This document shows, piece after piece, positions 26,891-36,175 of a DNA stretch of 64,000 nucleotides. This DNA comes from GWE2-40-63 sp050251815 (GTDB lineage: Bacteria > Bacteroidota > Bacteroidia > Bacteroidales > SZUA-534). The stretch covers positions 1 through 64,000 of the forward strand of contig JBFWMB010000011.1 in assembly GCA_050251815.1 (NCBI GenBank), given 5' to 3'. Positions within the stretch are counted from its first letter, which is position 1. The number at the start of each line of letters is the position of its first letter. The notes beneath the pieces were generated by a model. That model was given only the letters and a program-made list of their open reading frames with translations. It had not been told where the DNA came from and ran no database searches. Position numbers and translations under genes: made by a program.

Positions 26891-27667
26891 ATGAAAAGAT
26901 ATCTTTATTTATCGTTAAGCCCCGAGGCATTGATTTCGTCGATGCTTCCGCCCGAAGATTTTGGTATTTACGTGGCAACGGGAACCAAAAAGCGTACCCG
27001 TGGGCAAGCCTTATTCTTTGAAGTGGACCAGGAGCTGGTCAGCGATCAGCTGCCGCACGAGTACATTGAGCGGCGTTGTGTTCCGCAGGAAGGAGGGAGG
27101 CCAAAAAGTTCGGTTTACCTGTCGATTTACCGGGTTTTAGAAACCATTCCGCTGAAAGCCCTGCAAAAGCTGTACCTGGTTACCGACGACGGTCGGGTGC
27201 TTGGCCTGAGTCAGGGAACGTATGTTCCTTCAGAGAAGAAAGAACTGCACCTGTACCAGGAGCTCTGCCCGGTTACCCCGCGCATTGCCAGCACCCTGGC
27301 CCCGCTGGAGTTTGTACAATCCATTACCGGGGGAAAAGAGAAAGTGTCGGTTCCCCGCCTGGCCTTTGTGGAACTCCAGATGGACGATCTGGCTACCGAT
27401 CCCGAAAACGGCAAAGCAGCCAACCTGCCCTATCAAAACATTCCGCACCTGCGCGATTGCCTGATGATACTTAAAACCGAGGAGGGAAAAGACAAGAAAA
27501 CAATCATCCGCTTTTTTAACCGCGACCTGTTTTACCGAACCATCAAAAACGGATTCTTTGTGGGCGACAAGGATGAGTTGCTGTATTATCCCTTCCCATC
27601 GATAAGTGAATTGGAAGAGAAGCATTATCCCTGGTGGCGTTCGGCCAATACCATGGGTTTCCATTAA
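26891..27667 (+). CDS. Conserved hypothetical protein, 258 residues
   Basis: I do not recognise a named family. The protein has no signal peptide and no membrane segment. It opens MKRYLYLSLSPEALISSMLPPEDFGIY, and a TGTKKRTRGQALFFEVD segment near residues 30-46 looks conserved. It is rich in Pro and Tyr and ends SANTMGFH. Composition and codon use look like a soluble cytosolic protein. It lies 40 bases upstream of the membrane pyrophosphatase in the same direction, so they may be co-transcribed, but no functional link can be read. Confidence 0.7.
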   Translation: MKRYLYLSLSPEALISSMLPPEDFGIYVATGTKKRTRGQALFFEVDQELVSDQLPHEYIERRCVPQEGGRPKSSVYLSIYRVLETIPLKALQKLYLVTDDGRVLGLSQGTYVPSEKKELHLYQELCPVTPRIASTLAPLEFVQSITGGKEKVSVPRLAFVELQMDDLATDPENGKAANLPYQNIPHLRDCLMILKTEEGKDKKTIIRFFNRDLFYRTIKNGFFVGDKDELLYYPFPSISELEEKHYPWWRSANTMGFH

Positions 27668-27707
27668 ATAAAAAGAAAAGTTAATAGTAAATTAAAGTTT
27701 GTACGAT

Positions 27708-29975
27708 ATGAATTCAATTTTTTGGTTAATACCCATCTGTTCTCTTTTGGCGCTTGGCTTTGCCTATTATTTCTTTAAAACCATGATGAAAAACTCAGAA
27801 GGTACACCGCGTATGAAAGAAATTGCGCAGTATGTACGGGAGGGAGCCATGGCTTATTTAAAACGTCAGTATTCGGTGGTGACCCTGGTTTTTGCCGTAT
27901 TGTTTGTTTTGTTTGTCATTCTGGCCTTTATGGGGGTTCAAAACCCCTTTGTGCCCATTGCTTTTTTAACGGGGGGATTCTTCTCAGGGCTTTCGGGTTT
28001 TCTTGGGATGAAAACCGCCACCTTTGCTTCGGCCCGTACGGCACATGGAGCCTCGCAGTCGCTTAACAAAGGTTTGCAGGTTGCTTTCCGCTCCGGGGCT
28101 GTAATGGGTTTGGTAGTGGTTGGTTTTGGTTTGCTCGATATCGCCATCTGGTATTGGGTGCTGAATTATATTTACGACAGCAACATCTTTGATCTGGGAC
28201 TGAAAATAGCCCAGGGACTGGGATTAAGCGGTGCTGAAGCAGGTTGGTCCGATGCCTTTGTGGGCAATGCCGAATGGCTGCATGCCAAAATGGTTCACAT
28301 AACCACTACCATGTTAACCTTTGGTATGGGAGCATCAACCCAGGCTTTGTTTGCCCGGGTTGGAGGCGGTATTTATACCAAAGCTGCCGATGTGGGAGCC
28401 GACCTGGTAGGTAAAGTGGAAGCCGGAATTCCCGAAGACGATCCACGTAACCCCGCCACCATTGCCGACAATGTGGGCGACAATGTGGGCGATGTGGCCG
28501 GTATGGGAGCCGACCTGTACGAGTCGTATTGTGGTTCCATTTTGGCAACAGCTGCGCTGGGTGCAGCCATCTCCTTAAATCATGGGGTATTCGACGAGAA
28601 GGCCATTCTGGCACCCATGATAGTGGCGGCCATTGGAATTATCTTCTCCATAGTGGGTGTATTTATGGTTCGTACCAAAGAAACAGCCACGGCAAAGAGC
28701 CTGTTAAACTCCCTGTTGGTTGGAACAGCGGGTAGTTCAATCCTGATACTGATAGCCATTGCCGTAATGGCTTACTTTGGCTGGTTTGGCTGGGGTATTT
28801 TTGGTTCGGTTGTGGCCGGGTTAATTGCCGGAATCGTTATTGGTCAAGGAACCGAGTACTATACTTCCGACGGCTACAAACCTACCCGGGGAATTGCTCA
28901 TCAGGGGCTTCAGGGGCCTGCAACCACCATCATCGAAGGAATGGCCGTGGGTATGTATTCCACCTGGATTCCCGTGGTAACCATTGTTCTGGGTATTATT
29001 GCGGCCTATGGTTTTGCCGGTGGTTTCACCGATTTTAGTCTGGGCGTGTATGGAATTGGTTTTGCTGCCGTGGGCATGCTCTCAACCCTGGGTATAACCC
29101 TGGCTACCGATGCATTTGGTCCCATTGCCGATAATGCCGGGGGAAATGCCGAGATGGCCGAGTTGCCCAAAGAAGTACGGGAACGTACCGATGCCCTCGA
29201 TATGCTTGGAAATACTACAGCAGCTACAGGAAAAGGCTTTGCCATTGGTTCGGCGGCATTAACCGCTATGGCCCTTTTGGTAGCTTATATGGAAGAGGTT
29301 CGTTTGTGGTTGGGAAAAATTCCTGAGCTTGGCGCCAGGTTCCTCGAAGTTACGGGAGCCTCGTCCCTTTCAGCGGCAACCATCGACGATTTTATTAATT
29401 TTTATGACCTAAACTTGTTTAATCCCTTGCTTATTGCCGGTTTGTTCCTGGGTTCCATGATGGCCTTTGTATTTTGTGCCATGACCATGAAAGCTGTGGG
29501 ACGTGCCGCAGGTGCCATGGTGGAAGAGGTTCGTCGTCAGTTTCGCGAAATTGCCGGAATTCTCGATGGTACGGGTACTCCGGAATATGCCAAATGTGTT
29601 GAGATATCGACCAAGGGAGCACAGCGCGAAATGCTGGTGCCCTCGATTCTTGCCATTGCCGTACCGATAATTGTAGGCTTGGTTTTCGGTGTCAGCGGCG
29701 TGGTAGGTTTGCTAATGGGTGGGTTGGTCACCGGTTTTGCCCTGGCTGTAATGCTGAATAATGCCGGTGGTGCCTGGGATAATGCCAAAAAGTTTATCGA
29801 AAAGGGAAACTACGGGGGCAAGGGCAGCGATGCCCATAAAGCCGGTGTGGTAGGTGATACCGTGGGCGATCCATTTAAAGATACCTCAGGGCCTTCGTTG
29901 AATATACTGATAAAACTGATGACCATGGTATCGGTTGTTATGTCGGGGGTTACGGTTGCCTTTAGTTTACTGTAG
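27708..29975 (+). CDS. hppA: Membrane-bound sodium-translocating pyrophosphatase, K+-dependent type
   Basis: Integral membrane enzyme that couples hydrolysis of pyrophosphate to Na+ (or H+) pumping. The start is set at the ATG at 27708. Active-site segments include DVGADLVGKVE near residues 227-237 and DDPRNPATIADNVGDNVGD just after it, DNAGGNAEMAELP near 475, and GDTVGDPFKDTSGPSLN near the C-terminus. The segment GNTTAATGKG (about 501-510) has Ala where K+-independent enzymes have Lys, which indicates K+ dependence. Na+ pumping is the usual case in this Bacteroidota branch. At 755 residues with about 16 helices it has normal length. Confidence 0.95.
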   Translation: MNSIFWLIPICSLLALGFAYYFFKTMMKNSEGTPRMKEIAQYVREGAMAYLKRQYSVVTLVFAVLFVLFVILAFMGVQNPFVPIAFLTGGFFSGLSGFLGMKTATFASARTAHGASQSLNKGLQVAFRSGAVMGLVVVGFGLLDIAIWYWVLNYIYDSNIFDLGLKIAQGLGLSGAEAGWSDAFVGNAEWLHAKMVHITTTMLTFGMGASTQALFARVGGGIYTKAADVGADLVGKVEAGIPEDDPRNPATIADNVGDNVGDVAGMGADLYESYCGSILATAALGAAISLNHGVFDEKAILAPMIVAAIGIIFSIVGVFMVRTKETATAKSLLNSLLVGTAGSSILILIAIAVMAYFGWFGWGIFGSVVAGLIAGIVIGQGTEYYTSDGYKPTRGIAHQGLQGPATTIIEGMAVGMYSTWIPVVTIVLGIIAAYGFAGGFTDFSLGVYGIGFAAVGMLSTLGITLATDAFGPIADNAGGNAEMAELPKEVRERTDALDMLGNTTAATGKGFAIGSAALTAMALLVAYMEEVRLWLGKIPELGARFLEVTGASSLSAATIDDFINFYDLNLFNPLLIAGLFLGSMMAFVFCAMTMKAVGRAAGAMVEEVRRQFREIAGILDGTGTPEYAKCVEISTKGAQREMLVPSILAIAVPIIVGLVFGVSGVVGLLMGGLVTGFALAVMLNNAGGAWDNAKKFIEKGNYGGKGSDAHKAGVVGDTVGDPFKDTSGPSLNILIKLMTMVSVVMSGVTVAFSLL

Positions 29976-30048
29976 AAGCAGCAATATAAAATTTAAAGTA
30001 ACATCCTTGCTAATTATGCGTATGAGCACACGTAGCGTATAATATTAA

Positions 30049-30080
30049 AAAAGCCTTATCGATAAAACGATAAGGCTTTT
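30049..30080 (+). terminator. Terminator after hppA
   Basis: AAAAGCCTTATCG (30049-30061) and CGATAAGGCTTTT (30068-30080) form a perfect 13-base stem with a six-base loop and a terminal T run. The structure is symmetric enough to work on both strands. Confidence 0.85.
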
Positions 30081-30099
30081 ACACAACAACAAAAATTGC

Positions 30100-31083
30100 A
30101 TGGAAAAGAAAATTAACTGGGGCATTCTGGGAGCCGGTTCCATTGCCGGAAAATTTGCTGCAGATTTTACTTTGGTAAAACAGGGAACGCTTTATGCTGT
30201 AGGTTCACGGAAATTAGAGGCCGCCCGGCAATTTGCAGGTAAGTATGGCATTCCCAAAGCTTACGGTAGTTATACCGAGCTATTGACCGATGCCACTGTT
30301 GATGTAATCTATATTGCTACCCCGCACAATTTCCATTTTGAACAGGCCATGCTTTGTTTACAACACAACAAACACGTATTGTGCGAGAAGCCGGTAACGG
30401 TGAATGCTTCTCAACTGGAGCAGTTAATGGCCGAAGCACGCAAACGCAGTTTGTTTTTTATGGAAGCCATGTGGACCCCGTTCTTACCAGCAGTTTTAAA
30501 AGCCAAACAATGGCTCAATGAAGGAAAAATTGGTGTGGTACAATTGATACAGGCAAATTTTGGAATGGCGGGAAATCCCGATCCCAATGGGCGTTTGCTC
30601 AATCCCGATTTGGCCGGTGGTGGACTGCTCGACATTGGCATTTATCCGCTTACCCTAATTGAGATGTTTGCCCAATCGGAACCAGATTCGTGTGATGCCA
30701 GGGCTTCATTTACTGAAACCGGTGTCGATGAAAGTCTGGTAGTGCAGTTACAGTACAAAAATGGAGTTAAAGGGCAAATGGCTAGTCATATCAGGGTACC
30801 GTTGATAAACGATGCATTTATTTATGGAACCGAAGGGTATATTCAGATACCCCGCTTCTGGATGAGCAAGCAAGCCATTTTGCGGGTTAACGGAGCCGCC
30901 GATGAAGTGTTTACCGATACGACCCAAACCATGGGTTATAACTGGGAAGCCGAGGCAGTGAGCCACGACCTGTTGTTGGAGCGTAAAGAGAATGCTACCA
31001 TGCCATTGGAACGCAGCTTAAAAATGATGCGGCTGATGGATGCCATTCGCCAGCAAATTGATTTGAAATATCCTTTTGAATAA
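30100..31083 (+). CDS. Gfo/Idh/MocA family oxidoreductase
   Basis: NAD(P)-dependent sugar or polyol dehydrogenase-type enzyme. The Rossmann motif GILGAGSIAGKFA is near residues 8-20; DVIYIATPHNFHFEQA and the CEKPVTVN signature (about 96-103) follow. The C-terminal alpha/beta domain contains GGGLLDIGIYPLTLIEMFA, with residues typical of the substrate pocket. At 327 residues it is close to the dimeric dihydrodiol dehydrogenase-like group. The substrate is unknown. It starts 20 bases after the terminator and is followed 27 bases later by an unknown gene. Confidence 0.9.
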   Translation: MEKKINWGILGAGSIAGKFAADFTLVKQGTLYAVGSRKLEAARQFAGKYGIPKAYGSYTELLTDATVDVIYIATPHNFHFEQAMLCLQHNKHVLCEKPVTVNASQLEQLMAEARKRSLFFMEAMWTPFLPAVLKAKQWLNEGKIGVVQLIQANFGMAGNPDPNGRLLNPDLAGGGLLDIGIYPLTLIEMFAQSEPDSCDARASFTETGVDESLVVQLQYKNGVKGQMASHIRVPLINDAFIYGTEGYIQIPRFWMSKQAILRVNGAADEVFTDTTQTMGYNWEAEAVSHDLLLERKENATMPLERSLKMMRLMDAIRQQIDLKYPFE

Positions 31084-31110
31084 ATCTTTTACCTGCATTA
31101 AATCCAACGG

Positions 31111-31740
31111 ATGCGATTGATTCATACCATAGACGAACTACTGGCGTTAAAAGGAGAAAACCTGGCTTTTTTTTACGGTGCCAAGCTTCCTGCTCCCTTT
31201 AGTTATTTTGAATTTATTCGTCGTAGTAAAGCAGCCATTCCCATCGATCACCTGATTATTTGTCCCAACATCGATGCCGATGAAACCGATTTAAAAGAAC
31301 TCCGGCACCGACTCCGGATGATGGATTTGGTTAAGGATACCCCTAAGGAAACCAGTGAAATATATGGAATGTCGCTTGAATTCTGTCATGGTTCAACCGG
31401 TGAGCTTACCTTCGACGATATGTTGCACATATTGAAACGGAGGGGTAAAAATATATATGTCTTATTGCCTTGTCATTCCGAGGAAGCTTATACAGAGCAT
31501 CTTAAAACCACCGGTATTAACTTTGTGTATGCCTGTAGCAAAAAACAAAGGCAGGTAAAAGCCAATAACAAACATAAAAACAGCAAATTCATTTATATGG
31601 GCGACATTAGGTCGTGCCATACGGAACCTGTTTACGACAGTCGGGATAATAAAGGTGCGTACGTAACCAAAGAAGTGGATAATTATCTGGTTGAACACCA
31701 TTTGTATAAAGAGGGCCAGACAAATAAGCCTTTCAATTAA
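31111..31740 (+). CDS. Hypothetical protein, 209 residues
   Basis: No family recognised. It has no signal peptide or membrane helix. The sequence is rich in charged and His residues; features include IDHLIICPNIDADETDL near residues 45-61, a central MLHILKRRGKNIYVLLPCHSEEAY and a basic KKQRQVKANNKHKNSK stretch near 151-166. It lies directly behind the oxidoreductase gene and its end overlaps the convergent metallophosphoesterase gene by 8 bases. The long reading frame and position support it as a real gene. Confidence 0.65.
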   Translation: MRLIHTIDELLALKGENLAFFYGAKLPAPFSYFEFIRRSKAAIPIDHLIICPNIDADETDLKELRHRLRMMDLVKDTPKETSEIYGMSLEFCHGSTGELTFDDMLHILKRRGKNIYVLLPCHSEEAYTEHLKTTGINFVYACSKKQRQVKANNKHKNSKFIYMGDIRSCHTEPVYDSRDNKGAYVTKEVDNYLVEHHLYKEGQTNKPFN

Positions 31741-32980
31741 GCGGCTGTAATTTTCGTTTTCTTAATTCAATTACTGTAATTTCAGGTCTTATTCCCGCGC
31801 GTCCCGGATAGCCGATATGTCCAAATCCGCGATTTACATTGAGGTATTTGCCGGCACTTTCGTACAGTCCGGCCCATTCGGCATATTTGTATTTTACCGG
31901 GCTCCATTTAAACTTACCCACTTCAAAACCAAATTGCATTCCATGGGTATGCCCGCTAAGGGTCAGGTGAATCGGTATGCGAAAATCAAGCACTTGTTGA
32001 CGCCAATGGGTTGGGTCGTGCGATAATAATACCGAGAAACTTCCCTCCGGAATTCCCTGAACGGCAGCATCGAGGTCTCCATATTGGGGAAAGGGAGGAA
32101 GCCCCCAGTTTTCGACACCTATCAGGTAAATGGTATCACTGCCTTTTGTTAGTGCCACCTGTTCATTGTTAAGCCAGGTTAAGCCCATTTCTTTCTCTAG
32201 CTGATGCAGTTGGTTCAGGTTCGCTGTTTTATCCAGTTCGCTTTTCCAACGGGCATAGGAACCGTAATCGTGGTTTCCCATAATGGTATATTTACCATAA
32301 GGGGCTTGTAGTTTCTTAATATCTTCAACATAAGGCAAAGCTTCGTAGGCATAGTTATTAACCATATCGCCGGTAAATAACAGTAAATCGGGTTCCTGTT
32401 CCTGAGCTTTTTTAAATCCCCTGGCTACCTTTTTAGCATTATCGAAGGTTCCCAGATGTAAATCGGAAAGTTGAACTATCTTAAACCCATGAAAGGCATC
32501 GGGTAAATTGTCGAAATAGAGGGGTTGTTTGTGTACTTTGTAATGGTACTTCCCGTAAATTACTCCGTAATTCAGGAATAGGGCCAGTAATCCTCCTAAC
32601 GATAAGGCACTCAATCCCCAAAAAAACGAACGCGAAGTAAGTTCAGCGGTGCGGAAATTGGCTACCGTCTGGAAAAGCCACAAAAAGCCACGCAATACAT
32701 CTTCGATAAGGAAAAACGAACCCATAATTAGTTTGGCAACAATTAGCGAAAAGGCCAGTCCAAAAATCAGATTTAGCCATGCGGGCTGAGTCATGTGGGT
32801 TTTCGAAAAAGCTACTATTATTAGGCCCATTCCCAGCCAGCTTATAAGTGTTGTTGCTGCGTAGCTGATATGGAAAAGTGTTTGATTGCTGAATTGCAGG
32901 CTGGTGCGTAAACCAAACCAGGAGTAAAAATCGCTTACCAGAAGTAAGGCAAAAAATATAATTAGTGCCATCATGCGCAT
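31733..32980 (-). CDS. Membrane-anchored calcineurin-like metallophosphoesterase
   Basis: Four hydrophobic helices cover about the first 150 residues, followed by a metallophosphoesterase domain. Its metal ligands are visible in order: QLSDLHLG (D-x-H), FTGDMVNN (GD), MGNHDYG (GNHD), LSHDPTHW and SGHTHGMQFG (GHxH). The catalytic domain probably faces the periplasm, as in related YkuE/YaeI-type proteins; the substrate is unknown (lipid phosphate or nucleotide are the family's known options). At 415 residues the architecture is standard. It converges with the gene ending at 31740. Confidence 0.87.
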   Translation of the reverse strand: MRMMALIIFFALLLVSDFYSWFGLRTSLQFSNQTLFHISYAATTLISWLGMGLIIVAFSKTHMTQPAWLNLIFGLAFSLIVAKLIMGSFFLIEDVLRGFLWLFQTVANFRTAELTSRSFFWGLSALSLGGLLALFLNYGVIYGKYHYKVHKQPLYFDNLPDAFHGFKIVQLSDLHLGTFDNAKKVARGFKKAQEQEPDLLLFTGDMVNNYAYEALPYVEDIKKLQAPYGKYTIMGNHDYGSYARWKSELDKTANLNQLHQLEKEMGLTWLNNEQVALTKGSDTIYLIGVENWGLPPFPQYGDLDAAVQGIPEGSFSVLLSHDPTHWRQQVLDFRIPIHLTLSGHTHGMQFGFEVGKFKWSPVKYKYAEWAGLYESAGKYLNVNRGFGHIGYPGRAGIRPEITVIELRKRKLQPLN

Positions 32981-33006
32981 GTTTTGTATATTGAGTTTTG
33001 TTTGAA

Positions 33007-34098
33007 TTATTTCAACGTGTTTATTTTACCAATTTCGGGAACGTTTAAATCTATTTTTTGTTTTTCAGCGGCGGCTTTTGCCCTTTCAACAGGCTCGGTC
33101 CAGGGGTGCAGGCTGAGCTTAAATTTGCCCCAGTGTATGGGGACCATTTTTTTTCCGCCCAAATCAATATGAGCCTGAACACTTTCTTCGGGCATGTTAT
33201 GGATGTATCTCCAGTTTTGGTTGTATTGTCCGCACTCAATAAAGGTTAAATCGAAAGGGCCCAATTGGTCGCCAATAACTTTAAAATGCTTGCCGTAACC
33301 GGAATCGCCACTGTAAAAAACGGAATTCTGATGGTTTTGTATTACCCACGAACACCACAGCGTACTGTTGCGATCGGTAAGCCCTCTGCCTGAAAAATGA
33401 CGTGCCGGAGCAGCGGTAAGTGTAATTCCCGAAGCAAGATTAAAGCTATCCCACCAATTGGCCTCGGTAATTTTATCTTCGGGAACGCCCCATTTTACCA
33501 GCCGGTGCTTTACTTTTAACGGCACGTAAAAATGTCCGGCCTTATCTTTAAGTTTTTTGATTGTTTTTTTATCCAGGTGATCGTAATGGTCGTGCGATAT
33601 TAAAACCCAATCGATAGCTGGAAGTTGCTCAACCGAATAATTTTCAGCGTAGGGAAAACTGCGGTTGCTGAATGGCACGGGTGAAGCATTATTACTAAAT
33701 ACCGGATCGATAAGGATTATTGTCTCATTAAAGTTTATTAGCAGGGAAGAATGCCCAAACCAAACGTATTCAATGGGCAGGCCCGAATTGTTTAGTTGGC
33801 CTTTATTAAAAGGATAGGTTTGAATTGCTTTATCGGGCACTCCATCAGGTATCTTTTTAAAAAACTGACGCATCATTTTAAAGTAAGAATCTTCGCCGGT
33901 CATCATGGGTGTTGCTTCCTGATTTTGAAACTGTCCGTTTTTATAAACTGATGGTTCCAGAAATTCGGAATCCGGAATTGAGGTTTGGGCAGCAAGTTGA
34001 TTCATGAAAAGATAAAGTGTTAGATGGCTTAGCCAATTTATGATTGTTGTCACGTTACTTTTTTTTAATAAGGCCTTATAATGCAAATGCTGTACCAA
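33007..34098 (-). CDS. MBL-fold metal-dependent hydrolase (NAPE-PLD/UlaG-like)
   Basis: Metallo-beta-lactamase fold hydrolase. The zinc motif is ISHDHYDHLD (HxHxDH), supported by YSGDSGYGKHF and PIHWGKF near the C-terminus. The part from FGHSSLLINFN resembles N-acyl phosphatidylethanolamine phospholipase D-like proteins. The start is uncertain. The longest frame begins at a TTG at 34098 and includes a hydrophobic export-like segment (TIINWLSHLTLYLF); the first ATG, at 34002, falls after most of it. I keep the longer form because the segment looks like a signal sequence. The substrate is unknown. Confidence 0.8.
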   Translation of the reverse strand: MVQHLHYKALLKKSNVTTIINWLSHLTLYLFMNQLAAQTSIPDSEFLEPSVYKNGQFQNQEATPMMTGEDSYFKMMRQFFKKIPDGVPDKAIQTYPFNKGQLNNSGLPIEYVWFGHSSLLINFNETIILIDPVFSNNASPVPFSNRSFPYAENYSVEQLPAIDWVLISHDHYDHLDKKTIKKLKDKAGHFYVPLKVKHRLVKWGVPEDKITEANWWDSFNLASGITLTAAPARHFSGRGLTDRNSTLWCSWVIQNHQNSVFYSGDSGYGKHFKVIGDQLGPFDLTFIECGQYNQNWRYIHNMPEESVQAHIDLGGKKMVPIHWGKFKLSLHPWTEPVERAKAAAEKQKIDLNVPEIGKINTLK

Positions 34099-34133
34099 TC
34101 ACCCAGGAGGGTTCATCCTGTCAGTTGGGTATA

Positions 34134-34169
34134 AAAAAACCCGGCAACAAGAATGCAGTCGGGTTTTTT
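34134..34169 (-). terminator. Terminator after thioredoxin
   Basis: AAAAAACCCG (34134-34143) pairs with CGGGTTTTTT (34160-34169). It lies 18 bases downstream of the thioredoxin stop codon on the minus strand and ends in T on both strands. Confidence 0.75.
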
Positions 34170-34187
34170 ATTAGGTATGTATATTAA

Positions 34188-34544
34188 TTATTCCACATTA
34201 AATACATCTTTGAAAGCTTTCTTAAAAGTATCCTTAGGTAAAGCACCCATAGCCATTTGTGGTTGTCCGTCTTTAGGAACAAACAACAGCGAAGGAATGC
34301 TTTGAATTCCGAACATGGCTGATAATTCGCGTTGATCTTCAGTGTCTACTTTGTAAACATCAACTTTACCTTTATACTCTTCAGCCAGTTCCTCTAAAAT
34401 AGGAGCTACCATCTTGCATGGCCCACACCAGTCAGCGTAGAAGTCAATTATGCAGGGTAATTCACCTTCAAATTTCCACTCTTTATTTTGCTCAAAGTTG
34501 AAGACTTTTTCCTTAAAAGTTTCTTGTGTCAAGTACTCAATCAT
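34188..34544 (-). CDS. trxA: Thioredoxin
   Basis: Small cytosolic disulfide reductase. The active site DFYADWCGPCKMVAP (WCGPC) is near residues 30-44, and the cis-proline loop is SIPSLLFV. At 118 residues it is slightly longer than E. coli thioredoxin because of the N-terminal extension MIEYLTQETFKEKVFN. It is a single gene followed by a terminator. Confidence 0.95.
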   Translation of the reverse strand: MIEYLTQETFKEKVFNFEQNKEWKFEGELPCIIDFYADWCGPCKMVAPILEELAEEYKGKVDVYKVDTEDQRELSAMFGIQSIPSLLFVPKDGQPQMAMGALPKDTFKKAFKDVFNVE

Positions 34545-34722
34545 GATTATTCTGTTTTTAAAATTATTTTTAAAATATGTAGATATCTAGATACGTTTCA
34601 ATTACCATGCCAGTTTTTTTTGTTTGGTTATTGTTACTTAGCAGGATGATTGATTACAGAGGATTCCAAGTGTTTTTTAAGTTATATGTATGCTAATATA
34701 ACAACAAACTATTAAAAACGTT

Positions 34723-34730
34723 TAATTTTG
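34723..34730 (+). promoter_or_regulatory. Candidate -7 box for the CCA-adding enzyme gene
   Basis: TAATTTTG fits TAnnTTTG and lies 28 bases before the ATG at 34759. Confidence 0.45.
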
Positions 34731-34758
34731 CAGCCGTTAATAATGGAAACAACTGTGA

Positions 34759-36168
34759 ATGGATCAGCATTTAAATCATAAAATATTTACCAGCATATCA
34801 GAAGTTTGCGGAGCGATGGGTATTGAAGCCTTTGTTATTGGAGGCTTTGTGCGCGATGTGCTCTTAAAGCGCCCTTCGAACGATATCGACATTGTGACTG
34901 TAGGCAGTGGTATTGATTTGGCATTAAGAGTAGCTCATAAATTGAACCCCAAAATCAAAGTTTCGGTATTCAAGAATTTTGGTACAGCCATGTTCCGATA
35001 CAAGGAATGGGAAGTGGAGTTTGTGGGAGCCCGAAAAGAATCGTATCAGCGTAATTCACGAAAACCCATTGTGGAAAATGGTACCCTTGAGGATGACCAG
35101 AACCGGCGCGATTTCACCATCAATGCATTGGCATTAAGTCTGCATCCCGATTCGTTTGGTAAACTTACCGATCCGTTTAATGGCGTTCAAGATTTGCACG
35201 ATGGCATTATCCGCACACCGCTTAATCCCGACACCACTTATTCCGACGATCCCTTGCGGATGTTACGCGCCATACGTTTTGCCAATCAATTGAACTTTAC
35301 TATTGAACAGGAATCGCTCGATGCCATTGAACGAAACAAAGAACGCATCGAAATCATTTCGTTCGAGCGCATCCATGTGGAGCTGAATAAGATAATGATG
35401 TGTACAAAGCCAAGTGTTGGTTTTAAGTTGCTGCAAAAAACCGGATTACTGCAATTGATTCTTCCGGAGCTTGATGCGTTGAAAGGGGTGGACGAAATCA
35501 ATGGAAAGAAGCATAAAGATAACTTTTATCATACGCTTCAGGTACTCGATAATATCTGCCAAACCACCGACGACCTATGGTTACGCTGGTCGGCGCTGCT
35601 TCACGATATTGCCAAGCCGCGTACAAAAAAATATATTGACGGACAGGGTTGGACTTTTCATGGCCATGAATTTATTGGAACAAAGATGATTCCTGCCATT
35701 TTTAAAAAGCTGAAGTTACCGCTAAATGATAAAATGAAATATGTGCAAAAAATGGTAGGGCTGCATATGCGACCGGTAGTTTTGGCACAGGAGGAGGTTA
35801 CTGATAGCGCCATTAGACGGTTGCTTTTTGATGCAGGCGATGCTATTGATGATTTAATGTTGCTTTGTGACGCTGACATAACGTCGAAGAATCCTGACAA
35901 AGTGGCCCGCTACCTCGACAATTACCAATTGGTAAGAGAAAAACTTAAAGAAGTAGAAGCTAAAGATCGGATTCGAAACTGGCAGCCACCCATATCAGGC
36001 GAAGAAATTATGGAAACTTTTGGTTTAAAACCCTGCAGGGATATCGGAACCATAAAAACAGCCATTAAAGATGCCATATTGGATGGTCTAATTGAAAATT
36101 CATACGAAGCAGCCTACCAATTGATGCTGGATGAAGGAGCCCGTTTAGGACATCATCCTGTTAAATAA
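34759..36168 (+). CDS. cca: CCA tRNA nucleotidyltransferase with HD domain
   Basis: Adds or repairs the 3' CCA end of tRNA. The nucleotidyltransferase head holds FVIGGFVRDVLLKRPSNDID (GGxVRD and the metal-binding D-x-D) near residues 25-44, then the RRDFTINALA motif near 115-124 and the DPLRMLRAIRFANQL motif near 158-172. The C-terminal HD domain begins at KHKDNFYHTLQVLDN and includes ALLHDIAKPRTKKY. At 469 residues it fits the bacterial HD-containing class. It ends 7 bases from the convergent endonuclease/phosphatase-family gene. Confidence 0.93.
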   Translation: MDQHLNHKIFTSISEVCGAMGIEAFVIGGFVRDVLLKRPSNDIDIVTVGSGIDLALRVAHKLNPKIKVSVFKNFGTAMFRYKEWEVEFVGARKESYQRNSRKPIVENGTLEDDQNRRDFTINALALSLHPDSFGKLTDPFNGVQDLHDGIIRTPLNPDTTYSDDPLRMLRAIRFANQLNFTIEQESLDAIERNKERIEIISFERIHVELNKIMMCTKPSVGFKLLQKTGLLQLILPELDALKGVDEINGKKHKDNFYHTLQVLDNICQTTDDLWLRWSALLHDIAKPRTKKYIDGQGWTFHGHEFIGTKMIPAIFKKLKLPLNDKMKYVQKMVGLHMRPVVLAQEEVTDSAIRRLLFDAGDAIDDLMLLCDADITSKNPDKVARYLDNYQLVREKLKEVEAKDRIRNWQPPISGEEIMETFGLKPCRDIGTIKTAIKDAILDGLIENSYEAAYQLMLDEGARLGHHPVK

Positions 36169-36175
36169 AGGTTGT

